DNA of 64,000 nt from Hallella colorans (GTDB lineage: Bacteria; Bacteroidota; Bacteroidia; Bacteroidales; Bacteroidaceae): the NCBI RefSeq assembly GCF_003096815.1, contig NZ_QENY01000011.1, forward strand, positions 1 to 64,000, given 5' to 3'. The translations under genes and the position numbers were made by a program. Below are positions 53,558-62,078 of this stretch, piece after piece. The notes beneath the pieces were generated by a model. That model was not told where the DNA came from, did not search any database, and saw only the letters and a list, made by a program, of their open reading frames with translations. Each line of letters starts with the position of its first letter. Positions within the stretch are counted from its first letter, which is position 1.

Positions 53558-55007
53558 ACAACCAAGCATCATCGGCAGCATCGATTGGTGGACCATTGGC
53601 ATTTATCTCACCCTGTTAATCTTCGGTTGGATTAGCGTGTGCGGGGCGAGTTACACCTACGGCGAGACCGATATTTTCAGTTTGAGCAGTCGTTCAGGCA
53701 TGCAAATAGTGTGGATAGCGACATCTTTGATATTGGCTTTCGTGCTGCTGATGCTCGACGACAGGTACTACGACACCTTCGCCTACGTGTTCTATGGACT
53801 GATGCTTGTGCTGCTCTTCGCCACCATATTCAATCCACACGAGATCAAGGGCTCGCGCTCGTGGTTAGTCTTGGGGCCACTCAGGTTGCAACCAGCAGAA
53901 TTTGCCAAGTTCGCCACGGCATTGGCTGTGGCCAAGCTGATGAGCACCTATGGATTTAACATTCACCAATGGAAACATTTCGCCGCCGCGCTTGGCGTGG
54001 TACTTTTGCCCATGCTACTTATCGTCGGGCAAAAAGAGACAGGCTCGGCCTTGGTGTATTTGGCGTTTTTCCTGATGCTCTACAGGGAGGGCATGCCCGG
54101 CAGCATCCTTTTCACGGGCGTGGCAATGATCGTCTATTTCGTGGTTGGCATCAAATATGAGGATACGCTTTTTTGGGCAACGCCCACGTCGTTGGGCAAG
54201 TTTGTGGTGCTCTTGTTGGTGCAATTATTCACCGTAGGCATGATGCTCTCCTATTGCGACGACAAGGGCAGAACCCTGCGCGTGGGCTTATGCTGCGTTG
54301 GCTGCACGCTGTTGGCGCTGCTATTCTCCAAGTTTGTTATCCCATTCGACATCGTCTGGGTGCAATTTCTCATTTGCTCCATCCTCATAGGCTACCTTGT
54401 TTTCCAAGGGTTGGCCACTCGCCTGCACAGCTATATGCTCATCGCATTCTTCGCTATGGGGTCTATCTTGTTTTTTTATAGCGCCGATTATGTGCTCAAC
54501 GACGTGATGGAACCACACCAAAGGGTGCGTATCAACGTGCTGTTAGGGTTAGACGAGGACTTGGCTGGCGCTGGCTACAATGTGCACCAGAGCGAGATAG
54601 CCATTGGCTCCGGTGGCTTGCAAGGCAAAGGTTTCCTCAATGGCACGCAGACAAAACTGAAGTTCGTGCCTGAGCAAGACACCGATTTCATCTTTTGCAC
54701 CGTGGGTGAGGAAGAGGGATTTGTAGGTTCGGCAGGCGTGTTGCTGCTATTCTTGGCGCTAATTTTGCGACTAATCCACTTGGCCGAGCGCCAGCCTTTC
54801 AAGTTTGGTAGGATTTATGGCTATTGCGTGCTGAGCATTTTCTTATTCCACCTATTTATCAACGTTGGCATGGTTTTGGGTCTGACACCCGTCATAGGCA
54901 TTCCGCTACCATTTTTTAGCTATGGCGGATCGTCACTGTGGGGGTTCACCATATTGCTGTTTATCTTCATGCGCATAGACGCCGGAAGAAACTTTGTAAG
55001 GACGTGA
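53538..55007 (+). CDS. rodA: Rod shape-determining protein RodA (SEDS glycosyltransferase)
   Basis: RodA polymerises lipid II together with PBP2. The 489 residues contain about ten helices, longer than E. coli RodA because of extra helices in the middle (about residues 220-320). Key SEDS motifs are SRSWLVLGPLRLQPAEFAK near 110-128, GQKETGSALVYL with the catalytic-type Glu/Asp region near 163, SEIAIGSGGLQGKGFLNGTQ near 352, and ENFIFC-like DFIFCTVGEEEGFVG and PLPFFSYGGSSL at the end. The 20-bp overlap with the PBP2 gene implies coupled translation. Confidence 0.94.
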   Translation: MVRATDKQPSIIGSIDWWTIGIYLTLLIFGWISVCGASYTYGETDIFSLSSRSGMQIVWIATSLILAFVLLMLDDRYYDTFAYVFYGLMLVLLFATIFNPHEIKGSRSWLVLGPLRLQPAEFAKFATALAVAKLMSTYGFNIHQWKHFAAALGVVLLPMLLIVGQKETGSALVYLAFFLMLYREGMPGSILFTGVAMIVYFVVGIKYEDTLFWATPTSLGKFVVLLLVQLFTVGMMLSYCDDKGRTLRVGLCCVGCTLLALLFSKFVIPFDIVWVQFLICSILIGYLVFQGLATRLHSYMLIAFFAMGSILFFYSADYVLNDVMEPHQRVRINVLLGLDEDLAGAGYNVHQSEIAIGSGGLQGKGFLNGTQTKLKFVPEQDTDFIFCTVGEEEGFVGSAGVLLLFLALILRLIHLAERQPFKFGRIYGYCVLSIFLFHLFINVGMVLGLTPVIGIPLPFFSYGGSSLWGFTILLFIFMRIDAGRNFVRT

Positions 55008-55119
55008 AAAACAGTTTGGAGTGAAAAGTTTGGAGTGGCAAATGGGTAAAAGAATAGGTTTGGAATGACGAGTTTGCCATTAACATGTCGCGACAAACTC
55101 CACGTTTAATCCCAACAAC

Positions 55120-55584
55120 CTACTTGTCAACTTTGTCCACTGCGATGCCGACATCAGCGATGCCAGGCAATATGTCTCGCTGCATGTTATGACGCACGAC
55201 GATATGCAACGAGTCGGCCTTGTGCAGCTGTGTTTGAGAGACTGTGAAACGGTATTGGCAATAGCTCACACCGTTGCCCTTGGCATTGCCACGGCTGTCC
55301 ACCAATGGGCACATCAGCGTATCCACACGCTGTTTCATGGACGGATACACCGTTTGTTCAACGATTAGAGCCAAGCTCATGTATGGGTAAGAATTGTTGG
55401 CGCGCAACTCCAAATTGGTGGCATACCGTCCCGCTTGCGCCAATGGAGGCACCTCAAAACTTAGTGCCTCCACTTTTTCCCATCCCTCAATTGGCGTGTG
55501 GCAATAATGGTGATAAACCCTATTCTCCTCGCAAGCCACGCAGAGAATGAGGGTTGTTAGTGTTACAACAATCTTGTGTTTCAT
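55120..55584 (-). CDS. gldH: Gliding motility lipoprotein GldH
   Basis: The 154-residue lipoprotein has signal and lipobox LILCVAC (Cys near 18) followed by EENRVYHHYCHTP, and a beta-rich body with ATNLELRANNSYPYMSLALIVE. GldH is one of the Bacteroidota gliding and type IX secretion-associated lipoproteins; non-gliding Bacteroidales keep it next to ricT, as here. It overlaps the ricT stop by 4 bp. It could be required for export of the secreted proteins elsewhere in the window, but that link is inferred. Confidence 0.88.
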   Translation of the reverse strand: MKHKIVVTLTTLILCVACEENRVYHHYCHTPIEGWEKVEALSFEVPPLAQAGRYATNLELRANNSYPYMSLALIVEQTVYPSMKQRVDTLMCPLVDSRGNAKGNGVSYCQYRFTVSQTQLHKADSLHIVVRHNMQRDILPGIADVGIAVDKVDK

Positions 55585-56882
55585 TCTTTAGGCACAGGCG
55601 TTTCTGTCTGAGGGCGATTGTTGTATGTTTTGTTTCTGTCATTTTTATAGCCGTTCTGCCGATACTTACGGTGTTGACCGTCATTAGGGCGAGCAGGCAC
55701 ACCCACTGTGTCGGAACGATTAGCTGGGTCAGCGACAAGTTGCTCGCGTCCCTGAGCTGCCACCTTCTTGGGCATATCCTTTTTGTTACGGTTATGTCTC
55801 GTGTTGTTTTTTCTCTTTTTGGCCTTATCAAATCGGCTTAGATCCTCGTCGGCCAACAAGTCTTTAGACTTCTTTTTGGTTTGCGCCATGTCGTCTCGCA
55901 TCAGTGATAGCGGTTTCTCACCCTGCTTGTTCATCGCCATTATTTCATGTGCTCGATCGGTATCTATGGTCTCCAAATTGGCGGCGAGGTTCTTATCCGT
56001 GGAATAAGTACACATACCGGTGAGAATATCCGTCTTGAACAAGTGGTACTCTGCTTCTTGTGTTTGCAGCGTCACATCCTTGGCCGGCAGTTTTCTCGAG
56101 GCCTCCACATATTGGTCCACCTCGTAGTTAAGACAACATTTGAGCTTGGCGCACATACCAGCCAGTTTCTGCGGGTTGAGAGATAGGTCTTGTATGCGTG
56201 CGGCGTTAGTGGAAACACTTGAGAACGATTTTACCCACGTGGCGCAACACAGCTCCCTGCCGCAAGGGCCAGTGCCGCCAATGCGCCCCGCCTCTTGTCG
56301 CGCCCCTATCTGTTTCATCTCTATACGCACGTGAAAAGTTTCGGCCAGCACCCTGATGAGCTGTCTGAAGTCCACCCGCTCGTCGGCTATGTAATAAAAT
56401 ATAGCCTTGTTGCCGTCGCCTTGATACTCCACGTCTCCTATTTTCATTTTCAGCTCCAGCTGCTTGGCTATCTGCCTACTCTGTATCATCGTGTCGTGCT
56501 CCAGAGCCTTGGCCTCATGATACTTGTCCATATCCACAGGTTTGGCCAAGCGATATACGCGCCTGATCTCATCTGGCGACTTAAGATTAGCCTTCTTAAT
56601 CTGATGACAAACAAGCCGTCCCGTCAGTGTGACCACGCCGATGTCATGCCCCGGGTTGGCCTCAACGGCCACCACGTCACCTTTTTTCAGGTTCAAACCG
56701 TTTGTGTTGTGGAAATAGCCTTTGCGTGTATTTTTAAATTGCACCTCCACCAAGTCTGTCGATTTGGCGTTACCGGGCACGTCGGCCAACCAGTCGTACG
56801 TGTTGAGTTGTCGGTCTTGTCTGCCCACGCCTTTCGCGCTCAGCCCACGCCCACAACCAGTGCATATATCACATTCTCTCAT
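55581..56882 (-). CDS. ricT: RicT/PSP1-family protein (YaaT-like)
   Basis: The 433-residue protein contains a PSP1 domain: VEVQFKNTRKGYF near 42, DVVAVEANPGHDIGVVTLTG near 70-88, and the cysteine motif GGTGPCGRELCC followed by CAKLKCCLNYE near 200-245, which binds an iron-sulfur cluster in the RicA-RicF-RicT complex of Bacillus. An extra N-terminal CDICTGCG motif and a long basic C-terminal tail (residues 330-433, many Lys, Arg, Asn) are Bacteroidota features. It is translated between holB (1-bp gap) and gldH (overlap), so the three form an operon. Confidence 0.9.
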   Translation of the reverse strand: MRECDICTGCGRGLSAKGVGRQDRQLNTYDWLADVPGNAKSTDLVEVQFKNTRKGYFHNTNGLNLKKGDVVAVEANPGHDIGVVTLTGRLVCHQIKKANLKSPDEIRRVYRLAKPVDMDKYHEAKALEHDTMIQSRQIAKQLELKMKIGDVEYQGDGNKAIFYYIADERVDFRQLIRVLAETFHVRIEMKQIGARQEAGRIGGTGPCGRELCCATWVKSFSSVSTNAARIQDLSLNPQKLAGMCAKLKCCLNYEVDQYVEASRKLPAKDVTLQTQEAEYHLFKTDILTGMCTYSTDKNLAANLETIDTDRAHEIMAMNKQGEKPLSLMRDDMAQTKKKSKDLLADEDLSRFDKAKKRKNNTRHNRNKKDMPKKVAAQGREQLVADPANRSDTVGVPARPNDGQHRKYRQNGYKNDRNKTYNNRPQTETPVPKE

Positions 56883-56883
56883 A

Positions 56884-58029
56884 TTATCGCTTTAAAAGTA
56901 TTATCATGTCAGTGGCCAAATTGAAGAATTGTATCTTCGCGTTGGCGTTTTGCCCGATGTCTCGGATGGTGCGTTGAATCTTCTCCGCCATCTCAACCAC
57001 ATTGCGTTCGTTGACAAAACGGGCAAAGTTTTGGGCAAAGTTCTCCTCGCTATGGGTCATATAGTTCAAATCTGGCTGCCCGAAATTGTACACGAAGCTC
57101 TCACGTACCATGCGCAAAAAATAGGTGAGCATGCGTCGCTGTTGCTCCCGGCCATACCCTGCCACGGTCTCACTCCATTTCTTCAGCTCTTTCAAGTCAC
57201 GCATATAAGCCTTGCGCATGAGCGTGACAAACAAGTCAAAAAACTGCTTGTTCTCGTTATTGGCATCAAATTCCTCTATGGCCTTAAGCCAATTGCCACC
57301 CGCGGCGCGAGCCATGCGGCCAGCCATTTCGGCATCTATTCCACGCCGCTCCACCAACGCGCGAGCTATGTCGGCACTGTCTATGCCACGCACCTCGAAC
57401 CGCTGCACACGACTACGGATAGTCTCCAACAATCGAGACGGCTCCTCGCTAACCAACAAAAAGACTGTGTTCAAAGGCGGTTCTTCCAACAGCTTGAGCA
57501 TTTTGTTGGCGCTCGAGAGATTCATACGCTCGGGCAGCCACACCACACAAACCTTGTATCCGCCTTGACTCGATTTGATACTAAGCTTGCGATTGAGCGC
57601 GTCGCTCTCGGCCTCATAGATCATGGCCTGCTGGTTCTCAGCCTCCATACGTCTCATCCATTGGTCCATGGTGAAATAAACGCTTTCTGAAAGCATTTGC
57701 CGCCACTCTTGCAAAAAATCGTCGCTGGTGACCTGACGGTCGCTCGACGTGCCCTTGGGCCTTATCACAGGAAACGTGAAATATAGGTCTGGATGCTGCC
57801 ATTTGGCCAACATGGCCTCAGCATTGGCCACCGACGCAAGAGGCACGGTAGAGGGCAACTCGCCCATACGCTCACCCAACAGATAACATGCGAACGCCAA
57901 TGCCAGCGCCATCTTGCCGCTACCCTTGGGACCGGTAAACATCATGGCGTGAGGCACACGCCCGTCTGCCGCCAACTGCAAAAGTCGGTCGCAAGCTTCT
58001 TGCTGTCCTATCACTTCACTGAATTGCAT
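56884..58029 (-). CDS. holB: DNA polymerase III delta' subunit
   Basis: The 381-residue clamp-loader subunit has VIGQQEACDRLLQL at the N-terminus, Walker A GPKGSGKM near 34-41, and HPDLYFTFPVIRP, VVWLPERMNLSSANKMLKLLEEPP near 170-195 and TIRSRVQRFEV near 210, where other loaders have SRC. The four-cysteine zinc module that lies between Walker A and HPDLH in most delta' proteins is replaced by a Cys-free stretch. It is first in the holB-ricT-gldH operon, with CAAAGTTA (TAACTTTG on the minus strand) at 58074-58081 as a probable -7 box. Confidence 0.9.
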   Translation of the reverse strand: MQFSEVIGQQEACDRLLQLAADGRVPHAMMFTGPKGSGKMALALAFACYLLGERMGELPSTVPLASVANAEAMLAKWQHPDLYFTFPVIRPKGTSSDRQVTSDDFLQEWRQMLSESVYFTMDQWMRRMEAENQQAMIYEAESDALNRKLSIKSSQGGYKVCVVWLPERMNLSSANKMLKLLEEPPLNTVFLLVSEEPSRLLETIRSRVQRFEVRGIDSADIARALVERRGIDAEMAGRMARAAGGNWLKAIEEFDANNENKQFFDLFVTLMRKAYMRDLKELKKWSETVAGYGREQQRRMLTYFLRMVRESFVYNFGQPDLNYMTHSEENFAQNFARFVNERNVVEMAEKIQRTIRDIGQNANAKIQFFNLATDMIILLKR

Positions 58030-58081
58030 CTCCTGCGCTTATTTTTATGTTTCTACGTCGGTGCTTCGGGCTACAAAGTTA

Positions 58082-58811
58082 CTAAAAAACTACCTCAATC
58101 CACCAAGAAACTCATCTTTTATAGGTAGTGTAACCGCATTGCGACCAGAAAGTTTGGCATGGTAGCTCCAAACGTTCTTGCTATAAACGTCAATGAGCCG
58201 CATACCAATGCAGCCACCTTATACGTCAATATACGACACTCTCGCACACATGTCGCATATCGCTATAGGGCAGCCACTTACAGTTTCACTTGGCGGTTCT
58301 AATGGGTGCGCTGACCAACTTACAAATTGGGACGGAACACAAAAAGTGGGATTGGGGAATTCTGTGAAAAGAAAAGAGCCAAGAGGCTTCTCACTATAAG
58401 TTAAAATAATGAGTATAAGAACTTGCTTTGTTTGAAATTAGACAAAGCAAGTTCTTATGATTGTTAATCAAGGAGGCATAAACGCATTAATCTCCTCCGA
58501 ACAACACAAGATTGTGTTTAAGTACTTGAAAATCAATACATGATTGGTATAAAGACAAGTTTATGAACGAATGACGGTGAACGCATTTTAATAGTGGGCA
58601 ACTCAAAAATGCAAGATATTACGGATGTTGTTCGTATTCTCCGCAACTTTTCACAGCCATATTTTTCTTCCCTATTTTTGAATTTCAAATTTAGGGAAAT
58701 AAAAGAGTGAATAAATTGCGTATCTGATACTATCAAGTCGTGAGAGTGTTAAAAATGATGTCTGATTTGATGAAAAACCGAATTTTGTATCGTTATTTGG
58801 AAACAAAGCAT
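58082..58811. other. Intergenic region between holB and the toxin gene
   Basis: No gene is credible in this stretch; the ORF at 58193-58399 lacks a ribosome site and a family signature, although it ends just before the hairpin at 58415. The sequence after 58480 becomes AT-rich, marking the start of an accessory region. Confidence 0.45.
58415..58458. terminator. Perfect 17-bp inverted repeat, terminator-like
   Basis: ATAAGAACTTGCTTTGT and ACAAAGCAAGTTCTTAT pair perfectly around a 10-nt loop. There is no assigned gene directly upstream. Confidence 0.6.
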
Positions 58812-58819
58812 TATCTTTG
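58812..58819 (+). promoter_or_regulatory. -7 promoter box of the toxin-antitoxin operon
   Basis: TATCTTTG, 20 bp before the toxin ATG at 58839. TTTG motifs lie 12 and 24 bp upstream, neither at ideal spacing. Confidence 0.45.
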
Positions 58820-58838
58820 TACCATAATTCAAAACAAA

Positions 58839-59183
58839 ATGGGCATCAACAAGCTAAAAGTGGTGTTGACAGAAGAAGCACAAGCCTTTTTGGATGCGCA
58901 GCCATTCAAAGCTCAGCAGAAGATATACTACAACATCTTCAAGGTTGAGGAAGGAGTGATGAAAGTTGACATCTTCAAGAAACTGGAGAATGCCGAGATA
59001 TGGGAGTTTCGCACTCTCTACAACGGTATCTGTTACAGGCTTTTCTCCTTTTGGGACACTGAGCAAGAAACTTTGGTTATTGCCACGCATGGCATAGTCA
59101 AGAAAACACAAAAGACACCATTAAAGGAGATTGCCAAAGCAGAAGAGATAAGAAAAGAGTACTTTAACAATAAAAAGAAATAG
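58839..59183 (+). CDS. higB: RelE/HigB-type toxin
   Basis: The 114-residue protein (start MGINKLKVVLTEEAQ) belongs to the Gp49/HigB-like branch of RelE toxins: AFLDAQPFKAQQKIYYNIFKVEEG, then LENAEIWEFRTLYNGICYRLFSFWD and LVIATHGIVKKTQKTPLKEI with the AxxR-like helix at the end (IAKAEEIRKEYF). Such toxins cut ribosome-bound mRNA. The start 33 codons inside the open frame is chosen because the -7 box lies between. The antitoxin gene follows after 4 bp: toxin first, as in higBA. Confidence 0.88.
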   Translation: MGINKLKVVLTEEAQAFLDAQPFKAQQKIYYNIFKVEEGVMKVDIFKKLENAEIWEFRTLYNGICYRLFSFWDTEQETLVIATHGIVKKTQKTPLKEIAKAEEIRKEYFNNKKK

Positions 59184-59187
59184 CATT

Positions 59188-59520
59188 ATGGCACAGATGA
59201 AATTGATACCAGCAGACAATATGAAAGACAAACTTTGGGGCAAAATAGGAACTCCAGAGCGTGACGCAATGGAAGCCAAGCTCAAAGAAGATGTGAACGC
59301 CTATATTGTAGGCAAAGCCATACGCAAGGCTCGATTGGCACAAAACCTCACACAAGAGCAACTTGGTGAGCGTATCGGCGTGCAGCGTGCTCAAATTTCA
59401 AAGTTGGAGAAAGGGACAAGTGTTATCACATTGCCAACAATGAGCCGTGTATTTCAAGCATTGGGCATTGCAACAGCTACCCTTGATTTGGGTATTGCAG
59501 GGAAAATTGCGCTGTGGTAA
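59188..59520 (+). CDS. higA: XRE-family antitoxin
   Basis: The 110-residue protein has a short N-terminal toxin-binding part (residues 1-45, containing WGKIGTPERDAMEAKL) and a Cro/CI-type helix-turn-helix: IRKARLAQNLTQEQLGERIG then RAQISKLEKGTSVITLPTMSRVFQALG. The end (IATATLDLGI) is beta-like. It should neutralise the upstream toxin and repress the operon. A perfect operator is not obvious near 58812. Confidence 0.88.
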   Translation: MAQMKLIPADNMKDKLWGKIGTPERDAMEAKLKEDVNAYIVGKAIRKARLAQNLTQEQLGERIGVQRAQISKLEKGTSVITLPTMSRVFQALGIATATLDLGIAGKIALW

Positions 59521-59531
59521 TATTCTTGAAT

Positions 59532-60155
59532 ATGAACGATAATAAGACTTTGAATATGCCAGAATGGCAAAAGTTGCAAGCTGGTGAGATTTATAATGAT
59601 TTCGATCAGGATTTGTTTAATTGAAGGATTGAGGCGAAACAACTGTTTCGTGCTTATAACCGCACAGAAGATAATTGGGTAGAAAAGCGTAAAGAAATTA
59701 TGCAGAAACTCTTCAAATCTGTCGGTAAAAATGTATGGATAGAACCAGATTTTCGTTGTGAGTTCGGCAAGAATATCACGATTGGCAGTGATGTATATAT
59801 CAATTTGGGCTGTGTTATACTCGACTGTGGTCAAGTCACGATTGGCAACAACACTCTTATTGGTCCGAATGTCGGTATCTACGATGCCAACCATGCACTC
59901 GATGCCGAGGAACGCATTGCTGGTGGACTAAAACCTGGCAATGTACATATCGGCAACCGTGTTTGGATTGGCGGAAATACCATCTTGCTACCAAATATTA
60001 CTATCGGTGACGACACGGTAATTGGAGCTGGTAGCATCGTGACCCACGACATCCCTTCTGGAGTGGTGGCTGTGGGAAATCCTTGCCATGTGTTGCGTAA
60101 GATTACAGAAAAGGACAAAGTTGGTTACAAAAGAGAATCAAGGGGTAGAAAATAA
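59532..60155 (+). pseudogene. Maltose O-acetyltransferase-like gene with an in-frame stop
   Basis: The reading frame from 59532 (MNDNKTLNMPEWQKLQ) encodes the maltose-acetyltransferase N-terminal segment, then TGA at 59622-59624 (codon 31) where family members have a charged residue, then RIEAKQLFRAYNR and a full left-handed beta-helix domain with hexapeptide repeats (IGSDVYINLGCVI, IGNNTLIGPNVGIYDANH, IGNRVWIGGNTIL, IGDDTVIGAGSIV). The catalytic His is in DANH. The in-frame part from 59700 (151 codons) could still make a truncated acetyltransferase, but without the maltose-acetyltransferase helical domain. Most likely a recent pseudogene. Confidence 0.75.
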
Positions 60156-60374
60156 TCATGTGCAATCTTGGTAGGATTGTATAAGAGTGATGTTATTGCA
60201 TTGGTACCCAATACTTGTTGCTTGGTGGTCACTTGAAATGTTCCCAAAATGAGAATGCAAGTATAACATTGCCTAAAAATAATACATATATTCATATTCT
60301 TTAACTAAACCTTGTGCAGTCATCAAGCCTTTGGCGAATCTATATCAAGATAGATAGTACGAAACAATTCGCTC

Positions 60375-62066
60375 ATGGCTTCAAATATAACAACATTAGT
60401 AGAAAAAGCAAAACAAGGTGACGCTGACGCTTTCAGCGCATTATATCAAATGTATTATCCTAAGATGAAAGGGATATGCATCAATATTCTTGGAGAGGAC
60501 AAGGCTGTCGTTGACGACCTTGTCCAAGATGCTTTTATACTTGCGTTTGTTTCGTTGAAAGACTTGAAGAATACTCATAGGTTTAGTCAATGGCTTACAA
60601 GTATCACTACTAACCTTGTATTGAAATATCAGGAGAAAGGGAAGAGATACGATTTCATTTCCTTGTCTGATATAGAGGATGAATTTAGTTCCGTATTGGA
60701 AGATGGCAACACTTCCAAGCAATCAATTCCGTATGAGGAAATCATGTCAGCAATAGACAGTTTGCCAAAAGGGTATAAGAAAATATTCAAGAAGTCTGTA
60801 TTGGAAGGCTTGTCCCATCAAGAAATCAGCAAATTACTTGATATCGCTCCACATAGTTCTTCCTCGCAATTGGCAAGGGCAAAAGCATTGTTACGAAAAA
60901 TATTGTCTTCAAGAGCAATGCTTCTCATCGCATTGGCGTTGATAGTTATCCCGATATATAGATATTTTACAGCAAAGAAGAAACTCGTTTCAGAAAATGA
61001 TGTGAAAATTGTTCGAACTCGAAAGCCTAATAAAGACATTACGCCTATACAAAAGCGGCCTAACGTTTCTGTTAGCAGTGCGCAAAAAGCTGTTTTGGGC
61101 TATAGTCATCAAAGCGTTCAACAGGGAAAGAACATTGTAATAACTGTTGGTGATTCGATTAAGACAGGTCAAAATGTAATACTCGAAATATCCGATTCTT
61201 TGCAGGAGAACCAACATGTTTTGGCTGATAACAAGCGAGATAGTATCATCACAAAAGATTCTGTCTATACACCTATTCCTAACGAGGAAAGATGGATTGC
61301 GGATGATACAAGGCCGCACAAGAAAAGTAAATGGCAATTGCTCGCTGCAGGTTCTCTGGGTACTACCCTTGCGCAAAATGTTTGTAAGATTATAACAAGT
61401 AGCGCTGATGATATTACGAGTGATCAACCTTCGGAAAAGAGTTTTACTACATGGGAAGAGTATGCTAAATATCTACATCGCTTAACTCCAACTGACCCAA
61501 CGGCGGAAAATGTTGCAATGATGGATATTGCCGATAACAACAATGGCAAAATAGAAGAGGCAGAACATCATGACAAACCAATAATATTAGGATTGGCTGT
61601 GAACATGAGCATAGGAAAGCATTGGAGTTTAGAAACAGGACTCCAATACTCTTACTTGAAGTCATATTTTACTTTGGGTACTGGCAATTACCGTGTTGAC
61701 AAGGAACAAAAGTTGCATTACATTGGTTTCCCTGTCAAACTCTCGTACCAGTTCATGAAGTACAAGAGACTGTCTGCCTACGGTTCTGCAGGAGCAAGCA
61801 TTCAGATACCATTGTCTGGAAAGACATATGCAGACTATGTAGTAGGAGGAAAGTCTGGCTATACAACGGATTGGAAGACAATACCTTCTATACAGTGGAC
61901 TGTAAACACTAACATCGGAATACAATATCAATTTGCACCAAAGTTGACATTGTTTGTTGAGCCAACGCTGAATTGGTACATTCCGAATGGAAGCGAAGTC
62001 AAGAATGCTTGGACAGAACGCCCATTTACATTGACTTTGCCTTTCGGTATTAGGTTCTCTTGGTAA
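60375..62066 (+). CDS. ECF sigma factor fused to a membrane helix and an outer-membrane-type beta-barrel
   Basis: The 563-residue protein starts as a sigma factor: region 2 (residues about 10-85, ALYQMYYPKMKGICI, DLVQDAFILAF, RFSQWLTSITTNLVL) and region 4 (about 122-172, SLPKGYKKIFKKSVLEGLSHQEIS). A clear transmembrane helix follows at 181-200 (LLIALALIVIPIYRYF), then about 200 residues of polar sequence rich in Ser, Thr, Asn and Asp, and from about 400 to 563 a domain of alternating hydrophobic strands (GLAVNMSIGKHWSLETGLQYSY, LHYIGFPVKLSYQF, AYGSAGASIQIP) ending in the aromatic RFSW typical of barrel termini. Bacteroidales often have a sigma gene beside a membrane-anchored barrel gene; here both are one polypeptide with no frameshift or stop between. 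A methyltransferase gene follows 12 bp later. Confidence 0.85.
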   Translation: MASNITTLVEKAKQGDADAFSALYQMYYPKMKGICINILGEDKAVVDDLVQDAFILAFVSLKDLKNTHRFSQWLTSITTNLVLKYQEKGKRYDFISLSDIEDEFSSVLEDGNTSKQSIPYEEIMSAIDSLPKGYKKIFKKSVLEGLSHQEISKLLDIAPHSSSSQLARAKALLRKILSSRAMLLIALALIVIPIYRYFTAKKKLVSENDVKIVRTRKPNKDITPIQKRPNVSVSSAQKAVLGYSHQSVQQGKNIVITVGDSIKTGQNVILEISDSLQENQHVLADNKRDSIITKDSVYTPIPNEERWIADDTRPHKKSKWQLLAAGSLGTTLAQNVCKIITSSADDITSDQPSEKSFTTWEEYAKYLHRLTPTDPTAENVAMMDIADNNNGKIEEAEHHDKPIILGLAVNMSIGKHWSLETGLQYSYLKSYFTLGTGNYRVDKEQKLHYIGFPVKLSYQFMKYKRLSAYGSAGASIQIPLSGKTYADYVVGGKSGYTTDWKTIPSIQWTVNTNIGIQYQFAPKLTLFVEPTLNWYIPNGSEVKNAWTERPFTLTLPFGIRFSW

Positions 62067-62078
62067 AAAAGTCTCATT

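Noticed and set aside
58193..58399. 68-codon ORF ending before a hairpin
   Set aside because: Weak composition and no start signal. It may be part of a decayed gene, but nothing can be recognised.
59622..59624. Selenocysteine codon in the acetyltransferase
   Set aside because: No cysteine or catalytic residue is expected there in the family, and no SECIS-like hairpin follows immediately.
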